Shown: in pieces, positions 1-9,431 of the stretch | How the letters are laid out: the number at the start of each line of letters is the position of its first letter | How positions within the stretch are numbered: the stretch's first letter is position 1 | Origin: Maridesulfovibrio sp050916235 | Lineage (GTDB): Bacteria > Desulfobacterota > Desulfovibrionia > Desulfovibrionales > Desulfovibrionaceae | Reading direction: 5' to 3' | Length of the DNA: 64,000 nucleotides | Assembly (NCBI RefSeq): GCF_050916235.1 | Contig: NZ_CP104854.1 | Span: 3,596,001 to 3,660,000 of the forward strand | The notes under the pieces: model-generated | Database searches by the model: none | What the model saw: the letters and a program-made list of their open reading frames with translations, nothing else | What the model was told of the DNA's origin: nothing | Position numbers and translations under genes: made by a program

Positions 1-1637
1 GGCGGCTGGACATGGCTTCTACATCGCCGCTCAAACTGGACCTGCAGGCCACGGAATGCGCCATTGACCCGGCTTCGTTCCTCGGTTTTCTGACCGGGTT
101 CGGTTACATGGCCAACAACACCATCCCCGAACTCGCCGATGCCGGTAAGTTTGAGACAAAGAATCTCGACTTCAGTGTGGACAGTGGAGCCGGAACCATG
201 GCCCTGAAGGCCGGGGAGCTGATGCTCGATACCACCAGCGGCAAGAACCTTTCTTTGCGTATGGGGCAGGGCGGTTCCATGGAAATTTCCCTTGATGAGG
301 CACAGCTCGATGCCGGACAGCTTTTTGCAATGGCAGGCAAGAGCGAACGCGGCCGCAACGCCACCATGAACCTGTGTCAGTCCGCCAAGCTCAAGTCCAT
401 AGAGCCCAAGGGAACCCTGATTATCAAGTCCCTCTCGCTTTTCGCGCCGGGTGGCAAGTCGTCGAAGCTTTCAGGCAAGATGACTGTATCCGGCAAGGAC
501 CTTGTGCTGGTCCTTGAATCCATTGAGGGCAGGAAGCAGGAACTTTCCATTTCCGACATTGACGCCGATGTTGAACTGAAGGACGGCAAGCCCGTTGTTT
601 CGGTGCGCAAGTTCAATCTGGCTTCCGCGACCGGAGGCAATCTCAACATGCAGGCCTCACTCGGCTTTCCATTTGATATGCGCGATGTCCGTTTCAAGGC
701 CGAAGCGAGCGATTTTTCACTTTTTGACTACCTGATAACCTGCGAGGCTGAAAAAAAAAATCCTTTTCAGACCCAGTTTGATACCCGGCTGACCTATAAA
801 GACACCGCAGTTGCAGCTTCCGGCAAGTTCAACAATCCCCGGACCCATTCCGGTACTTATGAGGCACAGTTGAAATCCTTGAGCATTCGCAAGGCCGGGG
901 GCGAAAAGGTGCTGGGCGATCAGTCCGCACAGCAGGCCGCTCAGGCGGAACCTTTCGATTTCGGCCCGCTGCTCGGCAGGACTTTGAGCGGCAAGGCCTC
1001 CATCCGCAGTTTCTATTACAACGACTGGCCGTTCAGCGATGTGGCCATTTATCTTCAGGGCGGCAAGTCGCGGGCTGTAATCAAGGCCAGCGGCAGACTT
1101 TTCCATCTCAATCTCACCGCCGACGTGGTTTTGGCTCAGGACCAGCTGGCAGCGCAGTGCAACGTGAAAGGGCGCGGCACAAGTCTGCCGAGCCTTATTG
1201 CCTGTTTTGCCAAGGACCTGTCCGTGTCGTTGCGCGGGCAGATTTTCATGAACGCCAACGTCTTTGTTCAGGGCGGCAGCCCTGCGGCACTGGCTGAATC
1301 GGTGCGTGGTGATGCCACGGTCAAGGTCGACAGGCTCCAGATTTTCAATCTTGCCAACCTTGATCCGCGGCTTGGATTTTTCATCGACCTGCTGGATGCG
1401 GTTTCCATGAGCCCGCACGCGGGTGAAGGTTTGAGCTTTGATACGGCCAATCTGCGCGCTGTGATGGATGGCCGGAAGTTGCTTATCAATTCCTTCAATT
1501 TCAACGGCAGGCTGTTGCAGGCCTGGGGCGGGGGTATGTATTCACTGCAGGACAAGCACCTGAAGCTGGACGGGGAAGTCCGTTCCGTGCTCGGGACAGT
1601 GAATTCATTTAATGTGGACCGTAAACTGAAGTCGTAA
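1..1637 (+). CDS. AsmA-like envelope protein, C-terminal part (5' end outside window)
   Basis: The frame is open from the left edge and ends with TAA at 1635-1637, so this is the 3' part of a longer gene; the first in-frame ATG (12) has no clear ribosome site and is probably internal. The roughly 540 visible residues are mostly alternating short strands, typical of the long beta-rich periplasmic part of AsmA-family proteins. The end ('QAWGGGMYSLQDKHLKLDG') resembles AsmA C-terminal domains, where a final layer of repeats closes the groove. Members are anchored in the inner membrane and are linked to phospholipid transport or outer-membrane assembly. Only 3 bp separate it from the next lipoprotein gene, so the two are probably cotranscribed. 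A run of ten A lies inside the gene at 751-760. Family assignment is by general resemblance. Confidence 0.6.
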   Translation, partial: RLDMASTSPLKLDLQATECAIDPASFLGFLTGFGYMANNTIPELADAGKFETKNLDFSVDSGAGTMALKAGELMLDTTSGKNLSLRMGQGGSMEISLDEAQLDAGQLFAMAGKSERGRNATMNLCQSAKLKSIEPKGTLIIKSLSLFAPGGKSSKLSGKMTVSGKDLVLVLESIEGRKQELSISDIDADVELKDGKPVVSVRKFNLASATGGNLNMQASLGFPFDMRDVRFKAEASDFSLFDYLITCEAEKKNPFQTQFDTRLTYKDTAVAASGKFNNPRTHSGTYEAQLKSLSIRKAGGEKVLGDQSAQQAAQAEPFDFGPLLGRTLSGKASIRSFYYNDWPFSDVAIYLQGGKSRAVIKASGRLFHLNLTADVVLAQDQLAAQCNVKGRGTSLPSLIACFAKDLSVSLRGQIFMNANVFVQGGSPAALAESVRGDATVKVDRLQIFNLANLDPRLGFFIDLLDAVSMSPHAGEGLSFDTANLRAVMDGRKLLINSFNFNGRLLQAWGGGMYSLQDKHLKLDGEVRSVLGTVNSFNVDRKLKS

Positions 1638-1640
1638 GCC

Positions 1641-3977
1641 ATGAACAGAAAGTACAGAATTTTTATCATCCTGCCGTTGCTGCTGGGGTTGATCGGCCTT
1701 GGCGGATGCCTTGGCAAGAGAACGCCGCAGGCCGTGCAGTACACAGAGGCCGAGGCCATTCCTTATCGTATTGCCGTACTTCCGGCGGAGTATGTTGTAC
1801 ATGACAGTAATTCCACGGAGCACAAGTCCGTGCTGGTCATGGATGAGGACCGCCATTTTGTTGCCGATATCGCCCGTGCCGCCATCACCAACCAGCTTGC
1901 CGGGAAGGGGTTCATGCCGCTCCAGAAAAGCGTGGTGGACAACACCCTTGCCGGGCTTGGCCGTGACGAGGGCTGGCGCAAGCTGGGTGATGCCGAGCTG
2001 TGCAAGGCCCTGCAGGCGGATGGAATCGTGCGCATCGACATCTACAGCGCGGATATGATCAAGGCCATTGCCTTTGACCTGTTCCAGTTGGATGCCGAAG
2101 CGGAAATGGTCAACTCCGACGGAACGCTGGTGGGCAAATGGCGTGACAGCGCATCCAAGCGCAGGGTGTCCGTGCCGACCGGTGTTTTCGCGCTGGCCGG
2201 AACCATAGTCGAGGAAGTCTTTTCCGATCCCATCCGGCGGCAGATGCGCATGGTCGTGTACGACTGGGCCTGGAACATGGCCCAGATGCTGCCCGACTGC
2301 GCCAAGGGCCCCAAGCTGCCCGAGGTAATAGCCGTGGATACCAACGTGGATAACCGCCTGTTCGGAGTAGGGCAGCGCATCACCGTGCGCGTTGATGCGG
2401 AGCCGGATCTCAGGTGTTCCGTAGATATAGGTGAATTCAAGAAGGATATTCCCCTGCCGCAGACGGCTCAGGGGGTCTACGAAGGTTTTTACGTGGTCCG
2501 CGAGGGCGACAATGGTGTAAGTGAGCCGCTGATTGTGCACATGCGCAAGGCCAATGGCGTTGACCGGCTCTGGATAGAGTCCGGTTCGCTGATCACCATT
2601 GACGGAACATTGCCGCCCAAGCCCGAAAACGTCGAGTTCCGGACCGGACGCGAGGGTGTGGACCTGCGCTGGCAGGTTCCGCAGGCTGAGGACCTTGAGG
2701 AATTCGTGGTCGAGAAATCAGCCGATCCTGTCGGCGGTTTCGAGCCGGTGGTCCGCACCCGCGAGAGCACCTATCTTGATCCGGACATCATGCAGGGGAC
2801 GACTGCCTTCTACCGCGTGCGCAGCGTGGACAAGGCCGGGAACCTTTCCGCGCCCAACGGACTGGTCAAGGTAGTCATGCCCCAGTTTGATGAGCGTGAG
2901 CTTTTCGGTGATCTGACCGGGACTCTCGTAAAGGGCAATTACCTGATCACCTTCCCGGCTACCGTGCCGGAAGGGGCCAAGTTCACCGTGCAGTCCGGGT
3001 CGAAGATCCGTTTCAGGCCGTCTGCCAGAATCGACGTGCGCGGGGAGTTTGAATCGCTGGGCGAAATCAGTTCGCCGGTGCGTTATCAGTCCAACGGTTC
3101 AGCCGGAATCGTGGTGTATCCCGGCGGTTCGGCGGTCATAAGCCAGTCCGAATTCAAGGGATTCGGTAATTCCTTCACCGGGGCCGGAGGTTACAGCGAG
3201 ATCCGTTCATCCGTCTTCTCCGGCGGCAGCAGGGCCATTTCCGTCAATGCCACCGGAAACTACGATTTCAAGGGGCTGCGCATCAGCGGGGCCGGAACAG
3301 GTATTGCGCTGAGTGCCGGTAACGGCTCGGTGGTGCGCTCCAGCATCAGCAACTGTACGACAGGGATTGAGTTTTCCGGCGGAAACACTGCAATTACCGA
3401 CAACAACATATTCGATAACGGCGTGAACATCCTTGCTCCTGCCAAGCTGGTTGTGGCCGAGAATTATCTGGGCACCGCTTCGGCGGAAAACATGCAGGTG
3501 CAGGGTGACGTGCTGGTCAAGACCATCCTTGATGCTCCTTATCCGCACGGGCGAAAAATTGTGCTGGTTGATGACCGGCCCATTACCCCTGAAGTGCTGG
3601 AAAAGCGGTTCGCCGAACTCAAGCAGCAGGGAATCACCGCTTTCCACAGCCAGCATTACGGGGATGCCTATCAGGCTCTTTCCAAGGCGGTAAAAATAAA
3701 GGATGATCGGGATATTTATCTGTACCTGTCCTACACTCTGCTGGCGCTCAGTGATGATGTGGCGCTGGCGGAAGTTCTCGGAGAGGGCATATCCAAGTTC
3801 CCGTACGATGTGAGGATGCATCAGCTTTATGTGCGGCATCTGCTTAACAAGGGGGACCTGAAGCAGGCTCGGCAGGTGCTCGATAAAGCGCTGCTGCTCA
3901 GCCCCGCTGACAGCAATCTGCTTTACATGAAAGATTATCTCGACCAGTTAGGGAATAAGGAAGAATCAAAAGAATAA
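1641..3977 (+). CDS. Lipoprotein with GNA1162-like, Fn3-like, beta-helix and TPR regions
   Basis: 778 residues. A hydrophobic signal ends in a lipobox with the acylated Cys at residue 23 (LGLIGLGGC), so the mature protein should be a lipoprotein. Residues about 40-215 ('RIAVLPAEYVV', 'IVEEVFSDPIRRQ') resemble the GNA1162/DUF799 lipoprotein family. About 315-410 reads like a fibronectin-III-type module ('TAFYRVRSVDKAGNLSAPNG'). About 425-620 contains right-handed parallel beta-helix style repeats rich in G, N and S ('SRAISVNATGNYDFKGLRIS'). The C-terminus (about 650-778) has two to three TPR-like helical pairs. It sits between the AsmA-like gene and a SpoIID-domain gene with tiny gaps, suggesting one envelope operon. 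The domain order suggests a surface or periplasmic scaffold; no enzymatic residues are recognised. Confidence 0.7.
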   Translation: MNRKYRIFIILPLLLGLIGLGGCLGKRTPQAVQYTEAEAIPYRIAVLPAEYVVHDSNSTEHKSVLVMDEDRHFVADIARAAITNQLAGKGFMPLQKSVVDNTLAGLGRDEGWRKLGDAELCKALQADGIVRIDIYSADMIKAIAFDLFQLDAEAEMVNSDGTLVGKWRDSASKRRVSVPTGVFALAGTIVEEVFSDPIRRQMRMVVYDWAWNMAQMLPDCAKGPKLPEVIAVDTNVDNRLFGVGQRITVRVDAEPDLRCSVDIGEFKKDIPLPQTAQGVYEGFYVVREGDNGVSEPLIVHMRKANGVDRLWIESGSLITIDGTLPPKPENVEFRTGREGVDLRWQVPQAEDLEEFVVEKSADPVGGFEPVVRTRESTYLDPDIMQGTTAFYRVRSVDKAGNLSAPNGLVKVVMPQFDERELFGDLTGTLVKGNYLITFPATVPEGAKFTVQSGSKIRFRPSARIDVRGEFESLGEISSPVRYQSNGSAGIVVYPGGSAVISQSEFKGFGNSFTGAGGYSEIRSSVFSGGSRAISVNATGNYDFKGLRISGAGTGIALSAGNGSVVRSSISNCTTGIEFSGGNTAITDNNIFDNGVNILAPAKLVVAENYLGTASAENMQVQGDVLVKTILDAPYPHGRKIVLVDDRPITPEVLEKRFAELKQQGITAFHSQHYGDAYQALSKAVKIKDDRDIYLYLSYTLLALSDDVALAEVLGEGISKFPYDVRMHQLYVRHLLNKGDLKQARQVLDKALLLSPADSNLLYMKDYLDQLGNKEESKE

Positions 3978-4026
3978 ATGGGTGGAGCCTCCTGCGGCCC
4001 CGAAGGTTACGGTACGGAGTTGGAAT

Positions 4027-5643
4027 ATGGTACAAGGTATGATCAGAATTTCGATGTTGCTGGCGTTGCTTTGCTCTCTGCTGGTTTCCAATGTTTCAGC
4101 CCGGGAGTATTCCCCCATTGAGATAGAGGATCAGGCACAGGCGCAGTGGCACATCAACTATGCAAGTTATCTTATCGATATAGGTAAGTATTTCGAGGCA
4201 CTGGAGCAGTACGACACCGCCATTGACTACTCTCCGGTCGCCAAGACGCGGGTGAATGCCATGTTCGGCAAGGCCATGGTGCTTTCAACATTTCTGGACG
4301 ATCCCGAAAAGGCGGCCGATCTTTATAAGATGGTAGGCCGTCAGTACCCGGACTATGCTGAAACCGCGCTGTACAGGCTGGGTTTTCTGTATAATCAGAT
4401 GGGCGATTATGAGCGCTCCAAGTCCGTTTTCAGGCAGTACCTGCATTATTTCCCAAAGGGTAAATTCCGTTTTCAGGCCGAGGCTGTGATCACGTCCATG
4501 ATCGGCAAGCAGCCGGAGCAGAAGCCTGAGGTCAAACCGGACACCAGGCCGGAGACCAAACCGACCGAAAAACCGAAAATTCCCGATACCGTAGCCAAGG
4601 AACCTGACCTGCGGGTCTGCCTGAGCCGCAGTGTCACATCAATGACCGTTGCCACCGGCGGCAAGTCCGATAAGGTCTGTACCGATGATCTCGGCTGCGG
4701 CAGGAAATATACGGTCAGCCTGAAGGGTGACAGCCTTGTTATGGACGGCAAGGTCGTTACGGCCAAGCGGATCAAGTTCACATCCACCGCCCCTCTCAAG
4801 GTCACTTACGGGTCGGAAAGCAAGCGGGTGCGCGGCATTGTTGAAGTCAGCATCCGCAAAGGCAAACTGCTGATCCTCAACCTGATCAATATTGAAGACT
4901 ACCTGCGCTCGGTTGTTCCGGCGGAATCATATGCTTCCTGGCCTGCGGAGACCCTCAAGGCGCAGGCTGTTGCGGCCCGGACCTACGCATATTACCAGAA
5001 GATGCACCGCACGCACCTTTTCTATGATGTTTATGCCGACACTTATGATCAGATGTACGCTGGTGTTGACCGCGAAGACAAGCGCACCGACGAAGTGGTC
5101 AAGCAGACCCGCGGCGAGGTGCTGACCTACAAGGATAAGCCGATTCTTTCACAGTACACGGCCAACAGCGGCGGACATACCGCAGATGCAAAGGCCATAT
5201 TCGGAACCGGCAAGGATTATCTTGTGGCCCACAAGGACCCGGCCAGCCTTAAGGGCAAGATGGCAACATGGACCCGCAAGTTCAAGGTTTCGGAAATTGA
5301 ATCCAAGCTCAAGGCCATCGGTATTTCCGTGCCCGGCATCAAGTCCATTGAGTCCATTGAGAAGGGCCCGTCCGGGCGCATCGTCAAGGTTCGCATCAAT
5401 TACCGAGGCGGGCACCGTGACATGCGTACAAGGACAACCCTCGGAAGTTCCCGTGTGCTGAGTCTGCCGGACATCCTGCTGCGTATCGACAGAAGCGGCG
5501 ACAGTTATGTATTCAAGGGTAACGGCTGGGGGCATGGCGTAGGCTATTCCCAGTGGGGTTCTGCGGAACTCGGCAAGACCAAAAAATATGATCAGATCCT
5601 GAAATTTTACTATCCTGGCAGCGCAGTTGAGCAGCTCTGGTAG
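4027..5643 (+). CDS. TPR + SpoIID/LytB-domain peptidoglycan-acting protein
   Basis: 538 residues from the ATG at 4027, preceded by a GGAG about 8 bp upstream; a GTG at 3982 lacks such a site. A signal peptide ends at about residue 26 ('VSNVSAREY'). Residues about 40-160 form TPR units. A Pro/Lys/Glu/Thr-rich linker follows ('EVKPDTRPETKPTEKPK'). The C-terminal half is a SpoIID domain: 'NIEDYLRSVVPAESY' at about 288, then 'WPAETLKAQAVAARTYAYY', and the family-typical 'GWGHGVGYSQWGS' near 500. SpoIID proteins are lytic transglycosylases acting on peptide-free glycan in spore formers; in non-sporulating Gram-negative bacteria the LytB/SpoIID family is thought to act on or bind septal or remodelled peptidoglycan. 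The TPR part suggests a partner. It lies in a run with the lipoprotein upstream and a TPR membrane protein downstream. Confidence 0.85.
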   Translation: MVQGMIRISMLLALLCSLLVSNVSAREYSPIEIEDQAQAQWHINYASYLIDIGKYFEALEQYDTAIDYSPVAKTRVNAMFGKAMVLSTFLDDPEKAADLYKMVGRQYPDYAETALYRLGFLYNQMGDYERSKSVFRQYLHYFPKGKFRFQAEAVITSMIGKQPEQKPEVKPDTRPETKPTEKPKIPDTVAKEPDLRVCLSRSVTSMTVATGGKSDKVCTDDLGCGRKYTVSLKGDSLVMDGKVVTAKRIKFTSTAPLKVTYGSESKRVRGIVEVSIRKGKLLILNLINIEDYLRSVVPAESYASWPAETLKAQAVAARTYAYYQKMHRTHLFYDVYADTYDQMYAGVDREDKRTDEVVKQTRGEVLTYKDKPILSQYTANSGGHTADAKAIFGTGKDYLVAHKDPASLKGKMATWTRKFKVSEIESKLKAIGISVPGIKSIESIEKGPSGRIVKVRINYRGGHRDMRTRTTLGSSRVLSLPDILLRIDRSGDSYVFKGNGWGHGVGYSQWGSAELGKTKKYDQILKFYYPGSAVEQLW

Positions 5644-5676
5644 GGTGTTATGTTAACCAACTGTTTAGGAACATTG

Positions 5677-6426
5677 ATGAATAGAACCGAAAGAATTATC
5701 TGGGTCATCTGCGTGGTGGTGACTCTTACCGTACTGCTTGGTATCATTGAGTGCCGGGCCGCCACCGAAGGGGCTGCAACTAAAGTTGAGTCGGAACTGA
5801 ATTGCGGCAGGATGGGGCAGGAGCTCATTGACTTAAAGGAGTACGAGAAGGCCGTTAAGGTTCTGGAACCGTGCCTTAGGGAACATCCTGAGTCCGACTG
5901 GATGTGGTCGCTGCTCGGGCGCGCCTACTACAAGATGGGCGATCTGGAGCAGGCCGAAGCGCAGTTTCGCAGGGCCCTTGAAATCAATAAGAACAACCCG
6001 GTAGCCAAGCAGCTGATTCTGGAAATGCGCAAGACACAGGATCTGCTCAAGGACAGGGATCTTTCCGAGTGGATAAACATAGCGCAGGAAAAGGCGGCCG
6101 ATCTGGTCACGCTGGTAATCGGTGTCTGGATTGGTACGCTGCTTTCCGGTATTTCCGGGCGGTTTTATACTCATTTCGTCAAGACCAGTTTCCGCAAGGC
6201 CCTAGCCCGAAAGGACTACGACTACGCCGCCGACCTGCTTGAAGACCTGCACGTAAAACGCGAAAAAGCCCAGCTGCGTATGAGACTGCGCGAGCTGCTG
6301 CACGATATGGGCCTTGAAGAATCCAAAAAAATGATCATCGAGTACGTGGATGATCAGGACGTGGAGAACAAGCTGCTGCGTTTTCTGGAAAAAGTTGAGA
6401 AGCGCTCGCGTGAGCGGCATGGCTGA
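5677..6426 (+). CDS. TPR-containing membrane protein
   Basis: 249 residues from the ATG at 5677, which follows an AGGA-type site; an in-frame ATG at 5650 is less well placed. The N-terminus is a membrane or signal segment ('IIWVICVVVTLTVLLGII'). Residues about 42-115 form two TPRs ('WMWSLLGRAYYKMGDLEQAE'). A second hydrophobic stretch follows at about 137-158 ('AADLVTLVIGVWIGTLLSG'), and the rest is charged alpha-helix resembling further helical repeats. The order TM, TPR, TM, helices implies an inner-membrane protein with the first TPR block in the periplasm if it is a double-pass protein. It is the last gene of the envelope operon and is followed by a shared hairpin terminator. No enzymatic motif is seen; an adaptor role for the SpoIID protein is inference. 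Confidence 0.7.
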   Translation: MNRTERIIWVICVVVTLTVLLGIIECRAATEGAATKVESELNCGRMGQELIDLKEYEKAVKVLEPCLREHPESDWMWSLLGRAYYKMGDLEQAEAQFRRALEINKNNPVAKQLILEMRKTQDLLKDRDLSEWINIAQEKAADLVTLVIGVWIGTLLSGISGRFYTHFVKTSFRKALARKDYDYAADLLEDLHVKREKAQLRMRLRELLHDMGLEESKKMIIEYVDDQDVENKLLRFLEKVEKRSRERHG

Positions 6427-6552
6427 TTATTTTAGCTGATTTTGCAGAGTTGTGTGGCCTTTCAAGGGCTGATCTGCGAACCTGCTGTTGAATCGGACTC
6501 TTGGCAGTCTCGATATTCACGAATGTTGGACCGAGTCTGGTCAATCATAAAC

Positions 6553-6579
6553 AAAAAGCCGACCTTCGGGTCGGCTTTT
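6553..6579. terminator. Bidirectional rho-independent terminator
   Basis: A perfect 8-bp stem (AGCCGACC / GGTCGGCT) with a TTCG tetraloop is flanked by A-run and T-run, so it can serve the TPR gene from the left and the efflux operon from the right. Confidence 0.9.
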
Positions 6580-6607
6580 CGTTTTGCTGTCGCTGGAAGT
6601 CTGCGGG

Positions 6608-8173
6608 TTACCTTCGGGTCAAATCGGCTATTTTGGCTTTGCTGGGCATCAGGAATATCAGCGGGATAAGCAGGAGGAACATGCAGCCGAAGATGAACGA
6701 GATGTCGTTGTAGGCAAGCATTTTTGCCTGAGTGATAACCATTTTGTTCAGCATGCCGTATGCAGTTTTGGTCGCGGCTACGGAGTTCAGTCCCAACTGA
6801 TGCAGCATTTGTCCGGTCTCGTTGAGGTAGTCCATGGTCCTCCTGCTGCTGTCACTGACGTTTTCCATGAGGTAGGCTGTATGCATCTGGACCTTTCTGT
6901 CCAGCAGAACAGCCACCAGTGCGTAGCCGATGTTGCCGCCAACGCGCCTTGAAAGTGTATAGAGACTTGAGGCGTCCGTGATATTGGCTTTTTCAACCGT
7001 GCAGAGTGAAACCGCACTTAAGGGGATGAACATGAAGGGCATGCCTATTCCCATGATCAGGAGGGGCATGACCATGTCGCGCATTCCGGCCTGTGTGTTC
7101 AACTGCATGAGGTCGTAGTAGGACCAGAGGATGATTGTTATCCCCGCCAGCACCAGTGTGCGTGCGCCGAATTTCTGGTACAGCCCTCCGGCAACCGGCA
7201 TGAACAGCATGAGGGTTATGGCGCGCGGAGCAAGGGCAAGGCCGGACTCGAATGCCGGGTAGCCGAGAATCTGCTGGGTGAACTGCGGCAGGACAAAGGT
7301 TGTGCCGAAGAGGGAGATTCCGAAGATAAGGCCCATTACCGAACCGATGGTCAGGTTGCGGTCCTTGAGCACCCGCAGGTTTATGACCGGGTCCTTGCAG
7401 CGCAGTTCCCAGAATATCATTATCAGCAGTGAAATACCGGTGGCGATTGTGGCAAGGACAATGAAGTCCGACTCAAACCAGCGTTCCTCCTGTCCCCTTT
7501 CAAGCACAATCTGCAGCCCGGTCAGGAAAATGGTCAGCAGGCCTATTCCTAGCCAGTCCACGGACTGGATGCCGCGGCGCAGGTATGGCGGGTCGTGTAC
7601 GAATTTCAGGGTGAAGAACAGCGCCGCCAGACAGAAGGGGATGTTGATGTAGAATATCCACGGCCAGCCCCAGCCGTCGGTCAGCAGTCCTCCGCAGATG
7701 GGACCGATGGCCGGAGCCAGAACAACGCCCATGCCGTAGACCGACATGGCGATACCCTGCTTTTCAAGCGGGAAAGTTTCCCTGATGATGGCCTGCGAGA
7801 TCGGGATCAATGCTCCGCCGCCGATACCCTGGATGATGCGGTAGATGATCATCTGGGTAAAGCTGGTAGCCGTTCCGCACAGGATTGAGCCCACGGTGAA
7901 GAGGATCAGCGAGGCCACATAGAAGTTTTTGCGGCCCAGCAGGGAACTCCACCATCCGGCCATGGTGACCATGATTATTTCGGCGATGCTGTAGCTGGTT
8001 GCCACCCATGTGATGGATGAAACGTTGGCACCGAAGCTTCCCATCATGTGCGAAAGGGATACGTTCACCACGCTGGTGTCCATGACGGCAATGAATGCTC
8101 CGCACATTACAGTGAAGGCAATGGTCCACCGTTCCGCGGGGGAAGTGTGCTCGGGATCTTTGAATCTGGACAA
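6608..8173 (-). CDS. emrB: DHA2-family (EmrB/QacA-type) drug efflux MFS transporter
   Basis: 521 residues, about 14 predicted membrane segments. DHA2 hallmarks are visible: the first-helix motif 'VMDTSVVNVSLS', a motif A-like 'GWWSSLLGRKNFYV' between helices 2 and 3, and the antiporter motif C 'GMGVVLAPAIGPICGG'. Such proteins export hydrophobic compounds in exchange for protons; with an HlyD partner they form EmrAB-TolC-type tripartite pumps. The start appears to be TTG at 8173 with AGGA upstream, only 4 bp after the HlyD stop, so translation is probably coupled. It is the last gene of the tetR-hlyD-emrB operon. The substrate cannot be read from the sequence. Confidence 0.93.
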   Translation of the reverse strand: MSRFKDPEHTSPAERWTIAFTVMCGAFIAVMDTSVVNVSLSHMMGSFGANVSSITWVATSYSIAEIIMVTMAGWWSSLLGRKNFYVASLILFTVGSILCGTATSFTQMIIYRIIQGIGGGALIPISQAIIRETFPLEKQGIAMSVYGMGVVLAPAIGPICGGLLTDGWGWPWIFYINIPFCLAALFFTLKFVHDPPYLRRGIQSVDWLGIGLLTIFLTGLQIVLERGQEERWFESDFIVLATIATGISLLIMIFWELRCKDPVINLRVLKDRNLTIGSVMGLIFGISLFGTTFVLPQFTQQILGYPAFESGLALAPRAITLMLFMPVAGGLYQKFGARTLVLAGITIILWSYYDLMQLNTQAGMRDMVMPLLIMGIGMPFMFIPLSAVSLCTVEKANITDASSLYTLSRRVGGNIGYALVAVLLDRKVQMHTAYLMENVSDSSRRTMDYLNETGQMLHQLGLNSVAATKTAYGMLNKMVITQAKMLAYNDISFIFGCMFLLLIPLIFLMPSKAKIADLTRR

Positions 8174-8177
8174 ATCT

Positions 8178-9380
8178 TTATTCCTGAGTGCCGGAGTCGG
8201 CCAGTCTGGTTTCAGTGTCCTTTCCGGCGGAAATATCCACGCTGGGGATTACGGACATGCCGGGGGACAGGGGGTATTTTGCGCAGAGTTCCGGATCATC
8301 AAGAACGATCTTGACCGGAACACGCTGGACCACCTTGATGAAGTTTCCGGCAGCGTTTTCAGGGGGAAGCAGGGTAAAGCGCGAGCCTGTTCCGCGCTGG
8401 ATGGAATCCACATGGCCCCTGAAGGGTACGCCGGGGTAGGAATCAACTTCGATTTCCACCTGCTGGTCGACCTGCATGGACATGATCTGGGTTTCCTTGA
8501 AGTTGGCGACGACCCAGACTTCCGGGCTGACTATGCTGAGGATTTTCTGTCCGGACTGTACATAGTTCCCGGTTTCAACGGATTTTTTGGTCACAAATCC
8601 CGAACAGGGGGCGGTAATCCGGGTGTAGGAGAGATTCAGCCGCGCCCGGTCAACTTCAGCCTGAGCCTCCCGGAGTCTTGCCCTGCGGATTTCCATCTGG
8701 GCATGGGCCTGCTGCAGGTTGCCCTGTGCAACCTCGATGGCTGCTCTCGATTCGTTGATTTTGGCGTTCTGGGTGTTGATGTTGGATTTGACCGAGTTGA
8801 GATTTGCCCGGGACATTTTTTCCTGAGCCCTGGCGTGGTCAAGTTCCTGAATGCTTACAGCACCGGCCCTGGCGATTTTGCTGATCCTGCTCAGGTCGTT
8901 TTCATCGCGCATGTACCCGGCTTTTGCCTGATTGATCTGCGCCTGTATGCGTTCCAGCACTGCTGTTTCCGATGCATACTCCGCCCGCTTCTGGGCAAGT
9001 TCCTTTTCAGCTGCCAGCAGCAGGGCCTCGGCTTCCTTGACCGTTGCGTTGGCGGATTCCATGCGTGCCTGTGCAATCTGGAGGGCAACCTGATAGTCGC
9101 GGGAATCGATCTCGGCAATGACATCTCCGGTGCTGACCCGCTGGTTGTCCGCGATATGTACTTCGGAGACGTGTCCCGGAACTCTCGGGCTGATGGAAAC
9201 GACATGGGTATCAATGAAGGCATCGTCCGTTGATTCATGGTTGATGGCATGCACATAGAATGGATATGCCAGCGCAACGGAGGCAACCAGAATGATCAGC
9301 CCGGCCAGAAGGGTGAATTTGAGGTTTTTTGCTGATTTCGGTTTCTTACCGGTCGTTTTGGTCTGCATTTCTTCGCTCAT
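8178..9380 (-). CDS. emrA: HlyD-family membrane fusion protein (EmrA-type)
   Basis: 400 residues. A charged N-terminus is followed by one transmembrane helix (about residues 25-45, 'LLAGLIILVASVALAYPFYV'). The first lipoyl/barrel half ('DAFIDTHVVSISPRVPGHVS') leads to a long coiled-coil hairpin (about 95-235, rich in A, E, Q, R), then the second barrel strand ('RITAPCSGFVTKKSVETGNY'). This is the periplasmic adaptor that joins an inner-membrane EmrB pump to an outer-membrane TolC-like duct; no tolC gene is next to it. The ATG at 9380 has a GGAAAG site. It lies between a TetR gene (51 bp gap) and the MFS gene (4 bp gap). Confidence 0.93.
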   Translation of the reverse strand: MSEEMQTKTTGKKPKSAKNLKFTLLAGLIILVASVALAYPFYVHAINHESTDDAFIDTHVVSISPRVPGHVSEVHIADNQRVSTGDVIAEIDSRDYQVALQIAQARMESANATVKEAEALLLAAEKELAQKRAEYASETAVLERIQAQINQAKAGYMRDENDLSRISKIARAGAVSIQELDHARAQEKMSRANLNSVKSNINTQNAKINESRAAIEVAQGNLQQAHAQMEIRRARLREAQAEVDRARLNLSYTRITAPCSGFVTKKSVETGNYVQSGQKILSIVSPEVWVVANFKETQIMSMQVDQQVEIEVDSYPGVPFRGHVDSIQRGTGSRFTLLPPENAAGNFIKVVQRVPVKIVLDDPELCAKYPLSPGMSVIPSVDISAGKDTETRLADSGTQE

Positions 9381-9431
9381 TGTGTTTCTTTCCGGTGGTT
9401 AAGTTGATCGGATCATGTCTGCGGTTGTTTT

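Noticed and set aside
717..1418. 233-codon minus-strand frame opposite the AsmA-like gene
   Set aside because: Shadow of the coding strand; no family pattern.
8010..9233. 407-codon plus-strand open frame antisense to the HlyD gene
   Set aside because: It lies wholly opposite a clear HlyD/MFS operon, has no ribosome site and no recognisable protein sequence.
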